64,000 bases of DNA, from positions 1 through 64,000 of the forward strand of contig JBAZZU010000003.1 of NCBI GenBank assembly GCA_041658605.1, given 5' to 3'. Both the position numbers and the translations under genes were made by a program. Under the pieces are notes generated by a model. That model worked only from the letters and a program-made list of their open reading frames with translations. It was not told the DNA's origin and ran no database searches. Below, piece after piece: positions 39,538 to 49,777 of this stretch. Positions within the stretch are counted from its first letter, which is position 1, and each line of letters opens with the position of its first letter. This DNA comes from JBAZWE01 sp041658605. GTDB taxonomy: Bacteria > Actinomycetota > Thermoleophilia > BMS3ABIN01.

Positions 39538-41871
39538 ATGCACCTCTATCGCCCCGTTCGATCCGCTGACGGTTCTCTTTCGCTACGTGCCTCGGAACTG
39601 GTCTTCCGTCGCCCCGATGTGGCCCCCCGCGAGCTGCGCAAGGCCCTTCGTCTTCCGATCGGCATCGGCTGGCGTGACATCGACCAGGACGTGGACGGTG
39701 GCAAGGAGAAGAGGATCGTGGAGTGGGGAACGGTCTCCCGCTACTGGCCCTCACTCGAAGCCGCCATGGCCGCAGAACGGCGCTACCTGATCCTCGGGTC
39801 GCAGGATGACGGCTACGGGATTCCCCAGGTCGAGCGGCCCGGGTCGGTCCAGGCCTGGGAAGCACGGGAGCGCGCCCGTTCGGCTCATGAGATGGTGATC
39901 TACTACTCGCCCGACGGGTGGACGGCTCTTGCTGGTGACGAGCACGGTGGGCAGGTCAAGGTGCTCGACGACTGCCGCGCGTACCGCTGGCCCTCGCTCA
40001 TGGACGCGCTCTCTGCTGAGACGGCGTGGAGAGAGAAGGCGGACGCCGCGACCCTCAAACAGGTCCAGGCCGAAGCGCGCGGTGGAGAACCGAAGCCTTC
40101 GTTCTACGGTTACGGCGCGTTCATGGACGCGGCGCGGAAGTGTGCGGAGTTCATGGCGCTTGCGGATCCGGGTGTCGGGGCGCCTCTCGTTCGGTTCACG
40201 GTGGACCTTCGCAAGGCCGCTCAAATGGGGTTGTTCGGAGGGGAGACACGGATCCCGGAGCGGTCGCATCAAATGGGCCTCTTCGGTGGGACCGCGCACG
40301 TCAAGGCGCATACCCGGGTGGTCCATGGGCATGTGATCGAGGTGAAGGCCCATGATCGGGAGGTCGAGCATGGGGCGAACCATCCTCCCGAGGTGATGGG
40401 GCACTCGGCGCCGGGACATCGGGTGGATGTGGATGCGAAGGTGGCATGGCCAGAAGTCAAAGAAGGCAACCTGTACCGCATCCATTTCGACACCCGCGAC
40501 GAAGGCCAGCCGCACGGCGACTATATCGCCAAACGAGCCTCGACGAATCATCACCAGTTCGAGAACCTTCTCAACGGCGCCCCCATGATGTTGAACCGGG
40601 ATGCGGAAGGGCAGGGGAAGCACAGTCTGAGCGGCAAGGAAGGTGTCAGGATCCGAAGCGTTACAGGGTTTGAGGATGCTCTGGATGAGGCGAAAGCCAA
40701 GCATGAGATCATCCGAAAGGACGCGGAACGGGCGGCTTTGGCACCGAAGGTTGAGGAGAAGCCCTCCATTTCCGTCGATCCGGCCCAAATCGTCAAACCA
40801 GCGGACATTCAACCACCGGGCCCCATTCGTGACTACACCGACATGAAGCCATCGGTCGGTATGAAGGTTCACGGGCACTACATGCGGTCACCCTTCACCG
40901 GCACGGTCCATAACATCGAATCCGACTCAAGCGGATACCCTGGCACCCAGAACGATCGCAGGTTGTGGGTGAAACTTGATAGCCCCCTGGTGGTCCCGGA
41001 AGGTGATTCGTCATACCCCGCCGGTCACGTTCGGCGCGAGGCAGGGGAAAGCATCATTTTCCACGGGGAAAAACAGGCGTCAGGACATACACGGGTTCAT
41101 CATGACACCCATCAAACCCTGGATTCGGTAGATAATCCGCTTCCTGGGTTGGTGCCCTTCGTAACAGACTACGATTCACGAAAGAAAACCCATACCCTGT
41201 CCGTGAACGGGAAGATGTCGAGCCATCCGACGCATGAAGCCGCGTTTGCTGCGGGGATGGAGGAGGTCAAGCCCACAACGCAACTTATCACCGAAGATGA
41301 GCTGAGAGAGCAGACCATCAAGCCCCCACCCAAGCCCACCCTATCCGTCAAACCTGCGGAAATCGTTCAGGTTATACCGGGTATGGAGCACGAACATCCG
41401 GACTTTCCAGGCCACCGGTTGACCCGTGTGCAAACCCGGGAGAGGGACATCAGTTCCCGTGGTCGGGGACATGATTTATACACAATGATTGCCGGCCCAG
41501 AAGATGACACAATGCACTGGAGCGACAAGCATGTTGGCCATGAAGTAATTTCGGACGATTATCCAAGGTCAAGGTCCATACGATCAAGCGATAGACATGG
41601 TGAAACCTATGCGCATATGCCGCTCAAGCCCGGTAGTGTGATTATGCGTCTCAAAAAGAATACCGACGGGACAACCCAGAAGTCTGCGTTAGTTGTTCCG
41701 GAAAGTGGAGGAGACACATACCCAAGACACAAAGATCAACCACTGGACGCCGATAGTTTGCCGTCTGCAACGGTAACCTCACGCAAAGCGGCTACTGGAT
41801 GGGAAACTGTAGTAGATATCCCCGAAGGGATATCGGGTGTCAAGGCTGGTAAGCGAATTTACCGAGGATAG
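39538..41871 (+). CDS. 777-aa polyvalent-type protein
   Basis: N-terminal alpha/beta units include two similar segments (YWPSLEAAMAAERRYL and YRWPSLMDALSAET), so this part may be an internal duplication. Two copies of QMGLFGG (near residues 227-245) follow, then the HxR module VKAHTRVVHGHVIEVKAHDR. The remaining 500 residues are a string of small beta-rich modules joined by Pro-rich linkers (SVDPAQIVKPADIQPPGP, SVKPAEIVQVIPG). No catalytic motif recognised. Architecture fits phage polyvalent proteins that are packaged and ejected. Confidence 0.55.
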   Translation: MHLYRPVRSADGSLSLRASELVFRRPDVAPRELRKALRLPIGIGWRDIDQDVDGGKEKRIVEWGTVSRYWPSLEAAMAAERRYLILGSQDDGYGIPQVERPGSVQAWEARERARSAHEMVIYYSPDGWTALAGDEHGGQVKVLDDCRAYRWPSLMDALSAETAWREKADAATLKQVQAEARGGEPKPSFYGYGAFMDAARKCAEFMALADPGVGAPLVRFTVDLRKAAQMGLFGGETRIPERSHQMGLFGGTAHVKAHTRVVHGHVIEVKAHDREVEHGANHPPEVMGHSAPGHRVDVDAKVAWPEVKEGNLYRIHFDTRDEGQPHGDYIAKRASTNHHQFENLLNGAPMMLNRDAEGQGKHSLSGKEGVRIRSVTGFEDALDEAKAKHEIIRKDAERAALAPKVEEKPSISVDPAQIVKPADIQPPGPIRDYTDMKPSVGMKVHGHYMRSPFTGTVHNIESDSSGYPGTQNDRRLWVKLDSPLVVPEGDSSYPAGHVRREAGESIIFHGEKQASGHTRVHHDTHQTLDSVDNPLPGLVPFVTDYDSRKKTHTLSVNGKMSSHPTHEAAFAAGMEEVKPTTQLITEDELREQTIKPPPKPTLSVKPAEIVQVIPGMEHEHPDFPGHRLTRVQTRERDISSRGRGHDLYTMIAGPEDDTMHWSDKHVGHEVISDDYPRSRSIRSSDRHGETYAHMPLKPGSVIMRLKKNTDGTTQKSALVVPESGGDTYPRHKDQPLDADSLPSATVTSRKAATGWETVVDIPEGISGVKAGKRIYRG

Positions 41872-41874
41872 CCC

Positions 41875-44800
41875 ATGTTCACCCCCTGCAAGTGCTCCAA
41901 AGGCTGCAAGGCCCACGCCATCATCACAGCGCTCGACATGGACGGGACCACCTACCCTGTGCGAGTCCCCTATGAGCACCGCTACTCCTCGATCGGCTGG
42001 GGCGACCGTCCGCGCGTGCGGTTCGGTGATTCCGTAGCCGTCGAAGTGGCGCGCGGAGAGAAGGGCGTCCAGGCTCTTGACGAACTCGGCAACCTTCACC
42101 GGTTGAACCATGGCGCGTTCTCCACCTGGATTCCGGAAAGGAAGGGCAAGGCTCTCAAAAAGGCGGAAGTCAAAGCCGGTCAACGATGGATCACGGTCCA
42201 CCCCGGCGGCGAAGGCTCAACGGGCGTCCCCATCCTGATTCAGGAGGAGAAGGACGGAACCCACCGAGTCGTGGCAGGCGCGGGCGGGAAACTGACGCAC
42301 CTCCGGCTTGAGAACGTCAAGAGCGCGGACGAATACGCCAAGTCCAAAGCCGACAAGAAGGCCGCAAAGAAAGAGAAGGACAAGACCGCTCCGAAGGAAG
42401 TCAAGGAGACCAAGAAGGAAGCCCACGAGAAGAAGCGCGAGGCCGAGCGCCAGTTCGTCAAAAAGGTGAGCACGAAACTCGGGGGAGTCTCCGAGGATCG
42501 CAAGCGTGACGAATCCGAATCTCCCGCCGTCGCACGTCGGCTTGACGCGCAGCATCATCGAAAGCAGGTCAACGAGGCCAAGAAGCGCGCCCACGGAGCC
42601 ATGCAGGCGGTCGTTGCAGAGCGGACCGGGCAGGAGAGGGCAAAGGCGCTCACCTCCGAGGATACTCCCGAGGTCTCCGCTCACGTTCAGGAAACGATTC
42701 GCGCAGAACTCGACGACGAGGAAGCCGCTCAGAAGGCGCGCAAGGAAGCCCGCGCGCCAAAGATGATGGCCTCCCGGGCCGTGGACCCCGGAGCGCAAGA
42801 GAAAGCCGTCGTCCATGCCGTTGAAGCGGTCAAGCAGGCCCCTGAGCAGCTCGACAAGACACTTGAAGCGCTCGGCGGGCGTACTGACTCGGGCGAGGTT
42901 CTCCGGCTCTCTGTCGTGCCTGCCGTGGAGGCGAAACGCCGGTCCCTGCAAGCGCTCCAGGACGCCCAGATCATCCATGAAGCCCTATCGAACGGGCCCC
43001 CGAAAGACGAGAAGCAGCAGGCGATCGTGGAGCAGGCCCTGGGCGGCGCGAAACTCGGAACCGAGGAGGCCAAGGAAGCACTCCAGACCGCCATGGTCTC
43101 GAAGGTCAACGAAGCCGAGCGGCACGAAGTCCAGTCCAGGAAGCTCGACCAGATCGCACGGGACAAGGGCGAAGACGTGGCCGACCGTGCTCTCCGGGCG
43201 ACCGACGCGGCAAGGGCCATCGCTCGCGAAACACAGGAAGCGCGGCGCCTGGGACTCGACAATCCCGAGAAGACGCCCCTTACTGTGCCTGAAACCGATG
43301 AACTCATGGACGTGGTGAAGGACCTCCAGGACCTGAAAGCGAAGACCCGAGCCCTGAAGAACGTCGTCAAGGACGCGGAAAAGGGCAACTTCGATCGGTC
43401 GCGCCGTGCGTTCAAGATGGACGTTCAAGCGGCCCCCAAAGACGTGGAGATGTCGATCGAGGAAGAGGTTCAGCGCTCACTCACGGAGCAGCTCCTCGGC
43501 GCGGTCAAGACCGATCGCCCGGAGTACATCCAGGGCGTCACCGCTGGGCACTATGACGCCCTCGCGGATGTCGGCTTGCAGATTGGCGGCCAGCGCTACC
43601 TGGACCGCCCCACGGTGGACGCTCTCGGCGCGAAGAATGCCGCGATCCTACTCCGGTATGGGCTTGACCAGGACGGGCACGATATGGACGCCGTTCGCCA
43701 GGCCGTGGAAGAGTCGCACGTTGACGCGGTGAAAACCGAAGCCGCCAAAGCCATCGAGAAAGCGCGATCCTACGTCCCTGGGTTGGTCCACGAAGTCGAT
43801 ACAACCGAAGACGCCGAAGCAGCAATGGCGCACTTGGACGCCCACGAATCCGAGATCGTCTCAGCGCAGAAGGCCCTTTCCTCGGCGATCGGGAGGCTCG
43901 AAGGTACGGCTACCCTTGGCCAGGCGCTGCGCGACAAGATGCCCGATAGCCTTTCCGTTCGGGGCACCTCTCTTGAATCGTCTCAGCAGTGGGTTCATTC
44001 GCTCGGGCTTCACCCTGCCGATTACGAGGTGAACGCTGCACGGAACGAGATTACGATCCCCCGCCGATCGTGGGACAAACTGCTATCCCGAGACTCGCGC
44101 GAGGACATCGACAACCGGCGCGTGGTCAACGAGATCAAGGCAGGTCAGCACGACATCAAGGGTTGGCTTCCTCCCGGCATTGCCTATCGAGAGGCCTCCA
44201 CGTTCACCGCGCCCGTTCCCAGCGCTCCTCGCATGTGGGAACCGCTTTCGTTCGATGGCGACCTCGACGAGGCCATCAAGACACACGTCGGCGCCCGGTT
44301 GGCATCCGGTGAGCATATCGGGGAGATTGCGTCTGACATCTCCTCGGAAGGTGTTGCTTCGCAGGCCCCGAGCGCGAAGGAATACCGCGCGGCACTCGAG
44401 CGGCACTTCCCTCTCTACAAGGAAGGTGGAAAGGAACGGCTCACCGAAGCCCTGGCGGCTCTTGGACCTCGGCCGGAGAACGAGAACGAGGCGATCGAGT
44501 GGGACCGAAAAGCCATTAAGGCGGAGCAAGCGGAAAAGGTAGGCCTGACGCACTTCGCCGACAAGTGGGAGTCCTGGGCCCAGGACTACATGGAAAAGAA
44601 GCACGGTGGCGAGGGAGCCTATCACTCGCAGAACCTGCATCCCGAGGACGTGGCGACCCGTGAGGCCATTTTCCGGACGCTGGCGGATCACCCGGAGGGC
44701 AAGATCGCCTTCAAGCCGTCGGGTCAACTGACACCGCAGGAAGAGGGGGTGATTCGGGACCGGTACTATCAGAGGATGGGGATCGACCCGAAGGTGAAGG

Positions 44801-47577
44801 TTGACGAGGCAAGGTTCCAAAGGGAGATGGCCCAGGCCAGTATGCCGGAAGGGCAGTGGGAGACCATGGTCAAGGAACACGAAGGAGAAGGCATAACTCC
44901 AGGGCAGGCCAAGGCCCGAGCCATGTCTCACCTTGGAGAGAAGGTCAAGAATGAGGCGTATTACCAAGAACTGACGAAACCATGGGACAAGACGGCTGGA
45001 ACTGCATCTATAGACGAACCAAAGGATGTAAAACAACGTCGCCAATACCTGACGCGCGAACTCGCCGCACTCGGGAAAGAGCCCGACCGCCAAGACAAAG
45101 AGGCCAACCAGAAATGGCAAGAAGCGCGTAATGCTGTTTTTGAAAAGGCCGACACCGATTCTGGCAAGGAAGAACTTGATGAGACCAGTCCCGAATACCG
45201 GGCTTGGCAAAAACGACGTGATGCTGTTCTTGCCCGTCATCCGCGAGCGGGTATGCAAAGCGCAATCGATAGTCTCGACAAAGCCGATCCGGAGTACGCA
45301 AGCAAAGTCGAAGCCATCAAACAGGACGCAGCGACCGCCCCCACCGCCTGGGGCAACTACGTTGAAGCGCACGGTTCGCGGCAACTGGCGATCGAGGCCC
45401 TGCAAGATGAGATGAGGGGCGAATTCGTCAAGACGTACCAGGAGCACCACGGAAAGGTCACCGGGAACCCGCTACGGGTGGGCGTTCAGGACGTAACCAA
45501 CAAGGCGCGCCATATCCGGGCAACAGGATCCCCCGAGGAAATCGCGCAAGCCAGGGCAGAGGAAAGGTCCAGGCTATCCAGTCTCCAGAAGAGGCAGGGC
45601 GGCGGATTTACCGAGATGGGCGGTGCAGGGTCGGCGAAAGCCCTGTTCACAAAAGCACTTGAACAAGACGAAATCGACAAGTCAAGTCAACTCGCTATGT
45701 TCGGATCGGCTACCTCCTCGGTGGCGGACCTCCCCGAAAAGAAGATCGAGCCGAAGACCGGCCAGCGGTGGAGTCTCGGAACCCGCGCGGAATCGCAACT
45801 TGAGAGCGTCATCAATGGCGGCCTGGGCCAGCAGTTTCAACCAGGAAGCCCGATCCGGCTTTTCGGTGGGCTCAACATGGATGGCGATCGAATCCACCAG
45901 CAGCGGGTTCTTCGCCAACTCGATCGGGTCAAAAGGATGGCGGCGCTTCTCGGCACGGGCGCGGGGAAGTCGCTCACCTCGATCGCAGGGTTCACCCAGG
46001 CGCACGCGAAGGGTGAGGCATCCCACGGGCTCTATCTGGTCCCTGCCGCAGTCCAAGACCAGTTCGGCGGCGAGATGTTGCGCTACACGCAGCCCGGGAA
46101 ATACAACTGGGCAACGGGTGGCGGAAAGAGCCACGCGGAACGGGTACGGATGCTCAAGGATCCGTCTATTCATATGCGGGTTATGACACACCAGTCCTTC
46201 CGGGATACTGCCCTAAAACTCATGGCAGACCACCATGGTCGGACTACCGAGAAGATGACAGAGGACTTCGGAAAGGCAGACCCAAAGACCCGCGCCCGGT
46301 GGATGCGTGAGGCCTTCGATGCCCACGGGATCCCCCGCCACTTCGTCTATTATGACGAGGCGCACACCGCGACCTCCGAGAACGAGAAGAGCGCCTCTCT
46401 GACTCATGACGTTGCGACGGCGGTAACGCATCCGTCGAACGCTACCCATCTGCTTCTCGGGACCGCCACCCCCACGAAGAACAACACCGGAGAGATGCAC
46501 TCATGGGCCTCGCTACTCGATCCGGACAAGTACGCCGATCGGTGGAAGTTCATGCAGAACTTTGGGAGGGAAACCGCCTGGAACCCGAACGCGATCCGTC
46601 AAGAACTTGGGCACCGGGTTTACACCGCCAGAATCGACCCCGAAGGAGTATCCCGAACAGACACCGACAACCCGACCGTGGAGGAAAAGGAAGTCCAGAC
46701 TGGTGAGAATATGTGGGGTCCAACCTACGAAAAGCAGAAGGTGAAGTCTGCCGGCAAGCCGATCGAACTTCACCCTACCCAGAAGGCCCGGGTAGATGAG
46801 ATCACGGCGGCTTATGAGCAGGCATCCACCTCGTTCAAGAAGGGCCATGTGGACGTGGAGAGCATCCGGAAAATCAACCCGGCACCGTTCGAGGGTAAGA
46901 CCGATGAGCAGGCCCAAAGCATCGCGCGGAACATGATGAAGGGCCTTGGCTTCACCCGTGACGCGGCGCTGGAGCGGGCGATCAACCGCTCGCCTGTGGG
47001 CCAGAACGCGAAACTGGACGCCCTGGCCTCTGTCGTCCAGCATGACCTCGCGCAGAACTGGACCGATCGGAAAGGCAACGCGCGCAAGGGGAAGGCCTCG
47101 ATCATCTTTTCGGACTCGGCGCAGGATGGAAAACTCATCAACCAGCACCTTCGCTCTCTTGGCGTCCGCTCGGCTTTCTATCACGGTGGGCTTCCGAACG
47201 AGCAGAAAGAAGCCATCCGCACCGGGTTCCAACCCGAGCAAGGCGAGCCGAAGCACGACGTTATCGTCGCCACGTCGGCGGCCGAGGCGGGTCTGAACCT
47301 CCAACGGGCAAGCGTGCTGCACAATTACGACGTGCCCCAGACTGAGAAGAGCCACGCGCAGAGAGCCGGGCGAGCGTACCGGCAGGGGCAACTTGGCGAC
47401 GTGGAGATTCACAACTGGCACACGAACACGGCGTTCGAGCGTCGGGCGCTTCAACTGCTCAAGGAGAAGCGGTATCTCGCTTCCGTGTTTCAGACTCCGA
47501 TCGGCCATATGGACGACACAGGAACGGGCCTGCGTTATACTCGGATCATCTCACGCAAACATGAGGCTGCGGCATGA
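41875..47577 (+). CDS. 1900-aa polyvalent protein with SNF2/DEAD-like helicase
   Basis: N-terminal Cys start (MFTPCKCSKGCKAH), then a small conserved module (GQRWITVHPGGEGSTGVPIL...AGAGGKLTHLRLENVKS). About 1000 residues of charged helical and coiled regions follow. QLAMF lies near 1271. The helicase spans about 1310-1890: Walker A GTGAGKS near 1358, DEAH box YYDEAHTA near 1491, LLLGTATPTKNN, a YHGG helicase-C lobe, and motif VI QRAGRAYRQGQ near 1827. Such proteins (for example DarB-type) are packaged and protect or remodel incoming DNA; that role is inferred here. Confidence 0.75.
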   Translation: MFTPCKCSKGCKAHAIITALDMDGTTYPVRVPYEHRYSSIGWGDRPRVRFGDSVAVEVARGEKGVQALDELGNLHRLNHGAFSTWIPERKGKALKKAEVKAGQRWITVHPGGEGSTGVPILIQEEKDGTHRVVAGAGGKLTHLRLENVKSADEYAKSKADKKAAKKEKDKTAPKEVKETKKEAHEKKREAERQFVKKVSTKLGGVSEDRKRDESESPAVARRLDAQHHRKQVNEAKKRAHGAMQAVVAERTGQERAKALTSEDTPEVSAHVQETIRAELDDEEAAQKARKEARAPKMMASRAVDPGAQEKAVVHAVEAVKQAPEQLDKTLEALGGRTDSGEVLRLSVVPAVEAKRRSLQALQDAQIIHEALSNGPPKDEKQQAIVEQALGGAKLGTEEAKEALQTAMVSKVNEAERHEVQSRKLDQIARDKGEDVADRALRATDAARAIARETQEARRLGLDNPEKTPLTVPETDELMDVVKDLQDLKAKTRALKNVVKDAEKGNFDRSRRAFKMDVQAAPKDVEMSIEEEVQRSLTEQLLGAVKTDRPEYIQGVTAGHYDALADVGLQIGGQRYLDRPTVDALGAKNAAILLRYGLDQDGHDMDAVRQAVEESHVDAVKTEAAKAIEKARSYVPGLVHEVDTTEDAEAAMAHLDAHESEIVSAQKALSSAIGRLEGTATLGQALRDKMPDSLSVRGTSLESSQQWVHSLGLHPADYEVNAARNEITIPRRSWDKLLSRDSREDIDNRRVVNEIKAGQHDIKGWLPPGIAYREASTFTAPVPSAPRMWEPLSFDGDLDEAIKTHVGARLASGEHIGEIASDISSEGVASQAPSAKEYRAALERHFPLYKEGGKERLTEALAALGPRPENENEAIEWDRKAIKAEQAEKVGLTHFADKWESWAQDYMEKKHGGEGAYHSQNLHPEDVATREAIFRTLADHPEGKIAFKPSGQLTPQEEGVIRDRYYQRMGIDPKVKVDEARFQREMAQASMPEGQWETMVKEHEGEGITPGQAKARAMSHLGEKVKNEAYYQELTKPWDKTAGTASIDEPKDVKQRRQYLTRELAALGKEPDRQDKEANQKWQEARNAVFEKADTDSGKEELDETSPEYRAWQKRRDAVLARHPRAGMQSAIDSLDKADPEYASKVEAIKQDAATAPTAWGNYVEAHGSRQLAIEALQDEMRGEFVKTYQEHHGKVTGNPLRVGVQDVTNKARHIRATGSPEEIAQARAEERSRLSSLQKRQGGGFTEMGGAGSAKALFTKALEQDEIDKSSQLAMFGSATSSVADLPEKKIEPKTGQRWSLGTRAESQLESVINGGLGQQFQPGSPIRLFGGLNMDGDRIHQQRVLRQLDRVKRMAALLGTGAGKSLTSIAGFTQAHAKGEASHGLYLVPAAVQDQFGGEMLRYTQPGKYNWATGGGKSHAERVRMLKDPSIHMRVMTHQSFRDTALKLMADHHGRTTEKMTEDFGKADPKTRARWMREAFDAHGIPRHFVYYDEAHTATSENEKSASLTHDVATAVTHPSNATHLLLGTATPTKNNTGEMHSWASLLDPDKYADRWKFMQNFGRETAWNPNAIRQELGHRVYTARIDPEGVSRTDTDNPTVEEKEVQTGENMWGPTYEKQKVKSAGKPIELHPTQKARVDEITAAYEQASTSFKKGHVDVESIRKINPAPFEGKTDEQAQSIARNMMKGLGFTRDAALERAINRSPVGQNAKLDALASVVQHDLAQNWTDRKGNARKGKASIIFSDSAQDGKLINQHLRSLGVRSAFYHGGLPNEQKEAIRTGFQPEQGEPKHDVIVATSAAEAGLNLQRASVLHNYDVPQTEKSHAQRAGRAYRQGQLGDVEIHNWHTNTAFERRALQLLKEKRYLASVFQTPIGHMDDTGTGLRYTRIISRKHEAAA

Positions 47578-47738
47578 AGATGAGAAAGAAAAAAGTAGAC
47601 TTCTCAGCGGTAATCCGGCCAGTCAAAGAAGAAACTTCCTCGCACTTCGGATCGCGTGTCGTCGATATACGGTGTGTAGATTTCTCGGTTGACTCGATCC
47701 GTGCGTTTATCAAGCGGATGGAGCAGGAACCACTATGA
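47574..47738 (+). CDS. 54-aa basic protein
   Basis: Starts in an ATGA overlap with the giant gene and ends in one with the next. Product begins MKMRKKKVDFSAVIRPVKEE. More AT-rich than its neighbours. Unknown. Confidence 0.5.
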   Translation: MKMRKKKVDFSAVIRPVKEETSSHFGSRVVDIRCVDFSVDSIRAFIKRMEQEPL

Positions 47739-47977
47739 ACGACCGACAAGAGATGATCAAACTCCTCGCGTCTCTGGAGGCCAACAAGCAGGCAATCCAG
47801 GGCGCAAGAAAGGACCTGGCCCGGGAATGCTCCGAGCGTCAGGATGCCGTGTCTCCTGCCCTGGAAACGATCGGCGAGCACCCCGACATGGAAGACGCGG
47901 GGATCCTCGGGCACCGCTACCACAAGACGATTCTGGCCGATCACCATGCGCTTGGCGAACTGGCGCGCCGTGGCTGA
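47735..47977 (+). CDS. small coiled-coil protein
   Basis: 80 residues (MNDRQEMIKLLASLEANKQA), a helical hairpin-like pattern. ATGA overlap upstream supports the start. Not recognised. Confidence 0.5.
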   Translation: MNDRQEMIKLLASLEANKQAIQGARKDLARECSERQDAVSPALETIGEHPDMEDAGILGHRYHKTILADHHALGELARRG

Positions 47978-48206
47978 CCTGTCGGCGTTCAAGATCCGAT
48001 GTCCTGCCTGCGGTTACGATATGTGGGCCGTGCGCGCGGGTCAGTGGACGCTCAAAACCGCTATTATCCGGGTGGACGACGGGGTCTTCATTGCACGATG
48101 CCCAGAAGGGCGGTGCAAAGGTGAAGCCGTGGTCCCGATGGTTCTCCTGCACTCCGACGCTACCCGCCGAATTGTGAGAATTCGAAAAAACAGCGCTGAG
48201 GTATAG
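47970..48206 (+). CDS. zinc-ribbon protein (GTG start)
   Basis: 78 residues from the GTG at 47970, overlapping the previous stop by 8 bases; an ATG at 47946 is an alternative. CPAC (about residues 10-13) and CPEGRC about 40 residues later could form a zinc ribbon. Last gene before the terminator at 48245. Confidence 0.5.
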   Translation: MADLSAFKIRCPACGYDMWAVRAGQWTLKTAIIRVDDGVFIARCPEGRCKGEAVVPMVLLHSDATRRIVRIRKNSAEV

Positions 48207-48244
48207 CCGGGCAGTCTGGTCCGAACCTCTCACGGCCCACCCAC

Positions 48245-48285
48245 GGCCCTACCCGGATCCCCTCCCGGGTAGGGCCTTCTTTTGT
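48245..48285 (+). terminator. strong Rho-independent terminator
   Basis: A 12-bp stem (GGCCCTACCCGG, 48245-48256, with 48265-48276) followed by TTCTTTTGTT. It closes the polyvalent-protein module. Confidence 0.9.
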
Positions 48286-48293
48286 TGGTACTC

Positions 48294-49079
48294 ATGTCGA
48301 TCCCCTTCGAACTCTCCGGATCCCTCCTCGCTCGCCCGCTCCGAAAAGCGGTGAGCGCGCGGACTCGTCCGCTTGAAGGGTTCCTGACTACCTACGGCGT
48401 ACTCAGCGAAAACGGCGGGATCATCCCGACCGCTGACCGAGACGGGCAGGTCATGGAAGCCGCCTCTGCTCTGGGGCTCATCGACTTTCAGGAGTACCTC
48501 CGAACCGGGCTCTGGAACGATACCCACGATGACACCGTGATTGTAGGGCGCTCCGATGGCCTGGAGTTTCACAACGGCTCGACGAAGTTGTCACAGGCTC
48601 ACCGGAAGGTCGGCTACTTCACGGCCGGGCACTTGTTCGACCCTGCGAACCCGGCTTCTTTCGGGGACTACAAGCCCTCGCCAAAGGAACTGGAACGCTC
48701 GGACTACTTCTGGGACCTCGCCAGCAGTACCCTGGGCGAAACCGATCGCGGGTTGGCTTTTTCGGCTCATGGCCGGATGTGGACCGACCCGACAAATACC
48801 AGGATTTTGACGGCGAAGATTGATCAGGTGGCGGTCTGCGAAACCCCGGTCAATCCCTACTGTCCTGCCGAGATCCCCGAAGTGTCGGCTGAACTTGCGA
48901 AGGCGGTCAAGAAGCCGACTGCTTCCTCTTTGCTTGCTTCCCTCAAACCGGAGACGCGGGAAAAGCTGGTCGCCATCATCAAGAAGCGTTTCCCCCATCT
49001 GTCAGACGCGGAGATCGATACCGTTCTTCTGAAACTGGCAGAAAACCACCACTATGGAGTAAAATCCGATGCCCAATGA
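48294..49079 (+). CDS. prohead protease
   Basis: 261 residues from the ATG at 48294 (MSIPFELSGSLLARPLRK). The HK97/assemblin-like pattern is present: a His in WNDTHDDTVIVGR (H78) and a Ser in GLAFSAHG (S157). It lies directly before the scaffold-like and capsid genes, as in many phages. The start has no strong ribosome-binding site and lies just past the terminator, so it may depend on read-through or a weak promoter that I did not find. Confidence 0.65.
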   Translation: MSIPFELSGSLLARPLRKAVSARTRPLEGFLTTYGVLSENGGIIPTADRDGQVMEAASALGLIDFQEYLRTGLWNDTHDDTVIVGRSDGLEFHNGSTKLSQAHRKVGYFTAGHLFDPANPASFGDYKPSPKELERSDYFWDLASSTLGETDRGLAFSAHGRMWTDPTNTRILTAKIDQVAVCETPVNPYCPAEIPEVSAELAKAVKKPTASSLLASLKPETREKLVAIIKKRFPHLSDAEIDTVLLKLAENHHYGVKSDAQ

Positions 49080-49746
49080 AAAGAAGCCGCTCGATGACCT
49101 GATCGAGCAGATCGATGCCTCTGTCGTCACCTCGGCAATGCAGCCGCTGGTGGACGGGTTCAAGGACCTTGCGAAAGCGGTCAAGGACTTCACCGACAAG
49201 GAAGACGACGAGAAGGAAGACAAGGAAGAGGAGTCCGACCCCGACATCCACGAGGACAAGGAGGACGAATCCGATCCTGACATCCACGAGGACAAGGAAG
49301 AGCCCCCGCACAAGGCCAAGGAAGACGACTCCGACGCCATGGAAAAGGCGATCGCGCTCGACGTGACCGAGTACCTTGACCGGTGGTCCAGGGATCTCCC
49401 GGCGCTCACCTCCGAAGTCAAGGCGCTCCGCAAGGACAACGCGGACCTTCGGAAGGCGGTGGCCGCTTACGCGGACCATTCGGCAGCGCTCACCAAGGCC
49501 GTGCTCTCCCTCGCCGAAGTCCGCAAGCCTGCCGAGGCCTCCCCGGCTCCCGTGGTCGCCGAAGCCGCTGGAGAGCGCTTCGAGGCTCCGGTCGTTCTGT
49601 CCGTGATTCCCATGGAGAAACTCACCAAGGCCGTGATGTCCGGCGTCATCGACGGTCGCCACTTCGACAACTACACCTCCACCAAGCGTTTCGACCCCAA
49701 CGACATCACGAACGATCGGCTTCACAAAGCCGTCTCCGCTCTCTGA
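49069..49746 (+). CDS. scaffold-like protein
   Basis: 225 residues between protease and capsid. Very acidic, with a near-perfect tandem of SDPDIHEDKED(E), then a coiled coil (EVKALRKDNADLRKAVAAYA) and an Ala/Pro stretch. The C-terminal 60 residues could be the capsid-binding end. Build and position fit an assembly scaffold removed by the protease. Confidence 0.65.
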   Translation: MPNEKKPLDDLIEQIDASVVTSAMQPLVDGFKDLAKAVKDFTDKEDDEKEDKEEESDPDIHEDKEDESDPDIHEDKEEPPHKAKEDDSDAMEKAIALDVTEYLDRWSRDLPALTSEVKALRKDNADLRKAVAAYADHSAALTKAVLSLAEVRKPAEASPAPVVAEAAGERFEAPVVLSVIPMEKLTKAVMSGVIDGRHFDNYTSTKRFDPNDITNDRLHKAVSAL

Positions 49747-49777
49747 TCCCATCCCAACCCCACAAGGACAAAACACC

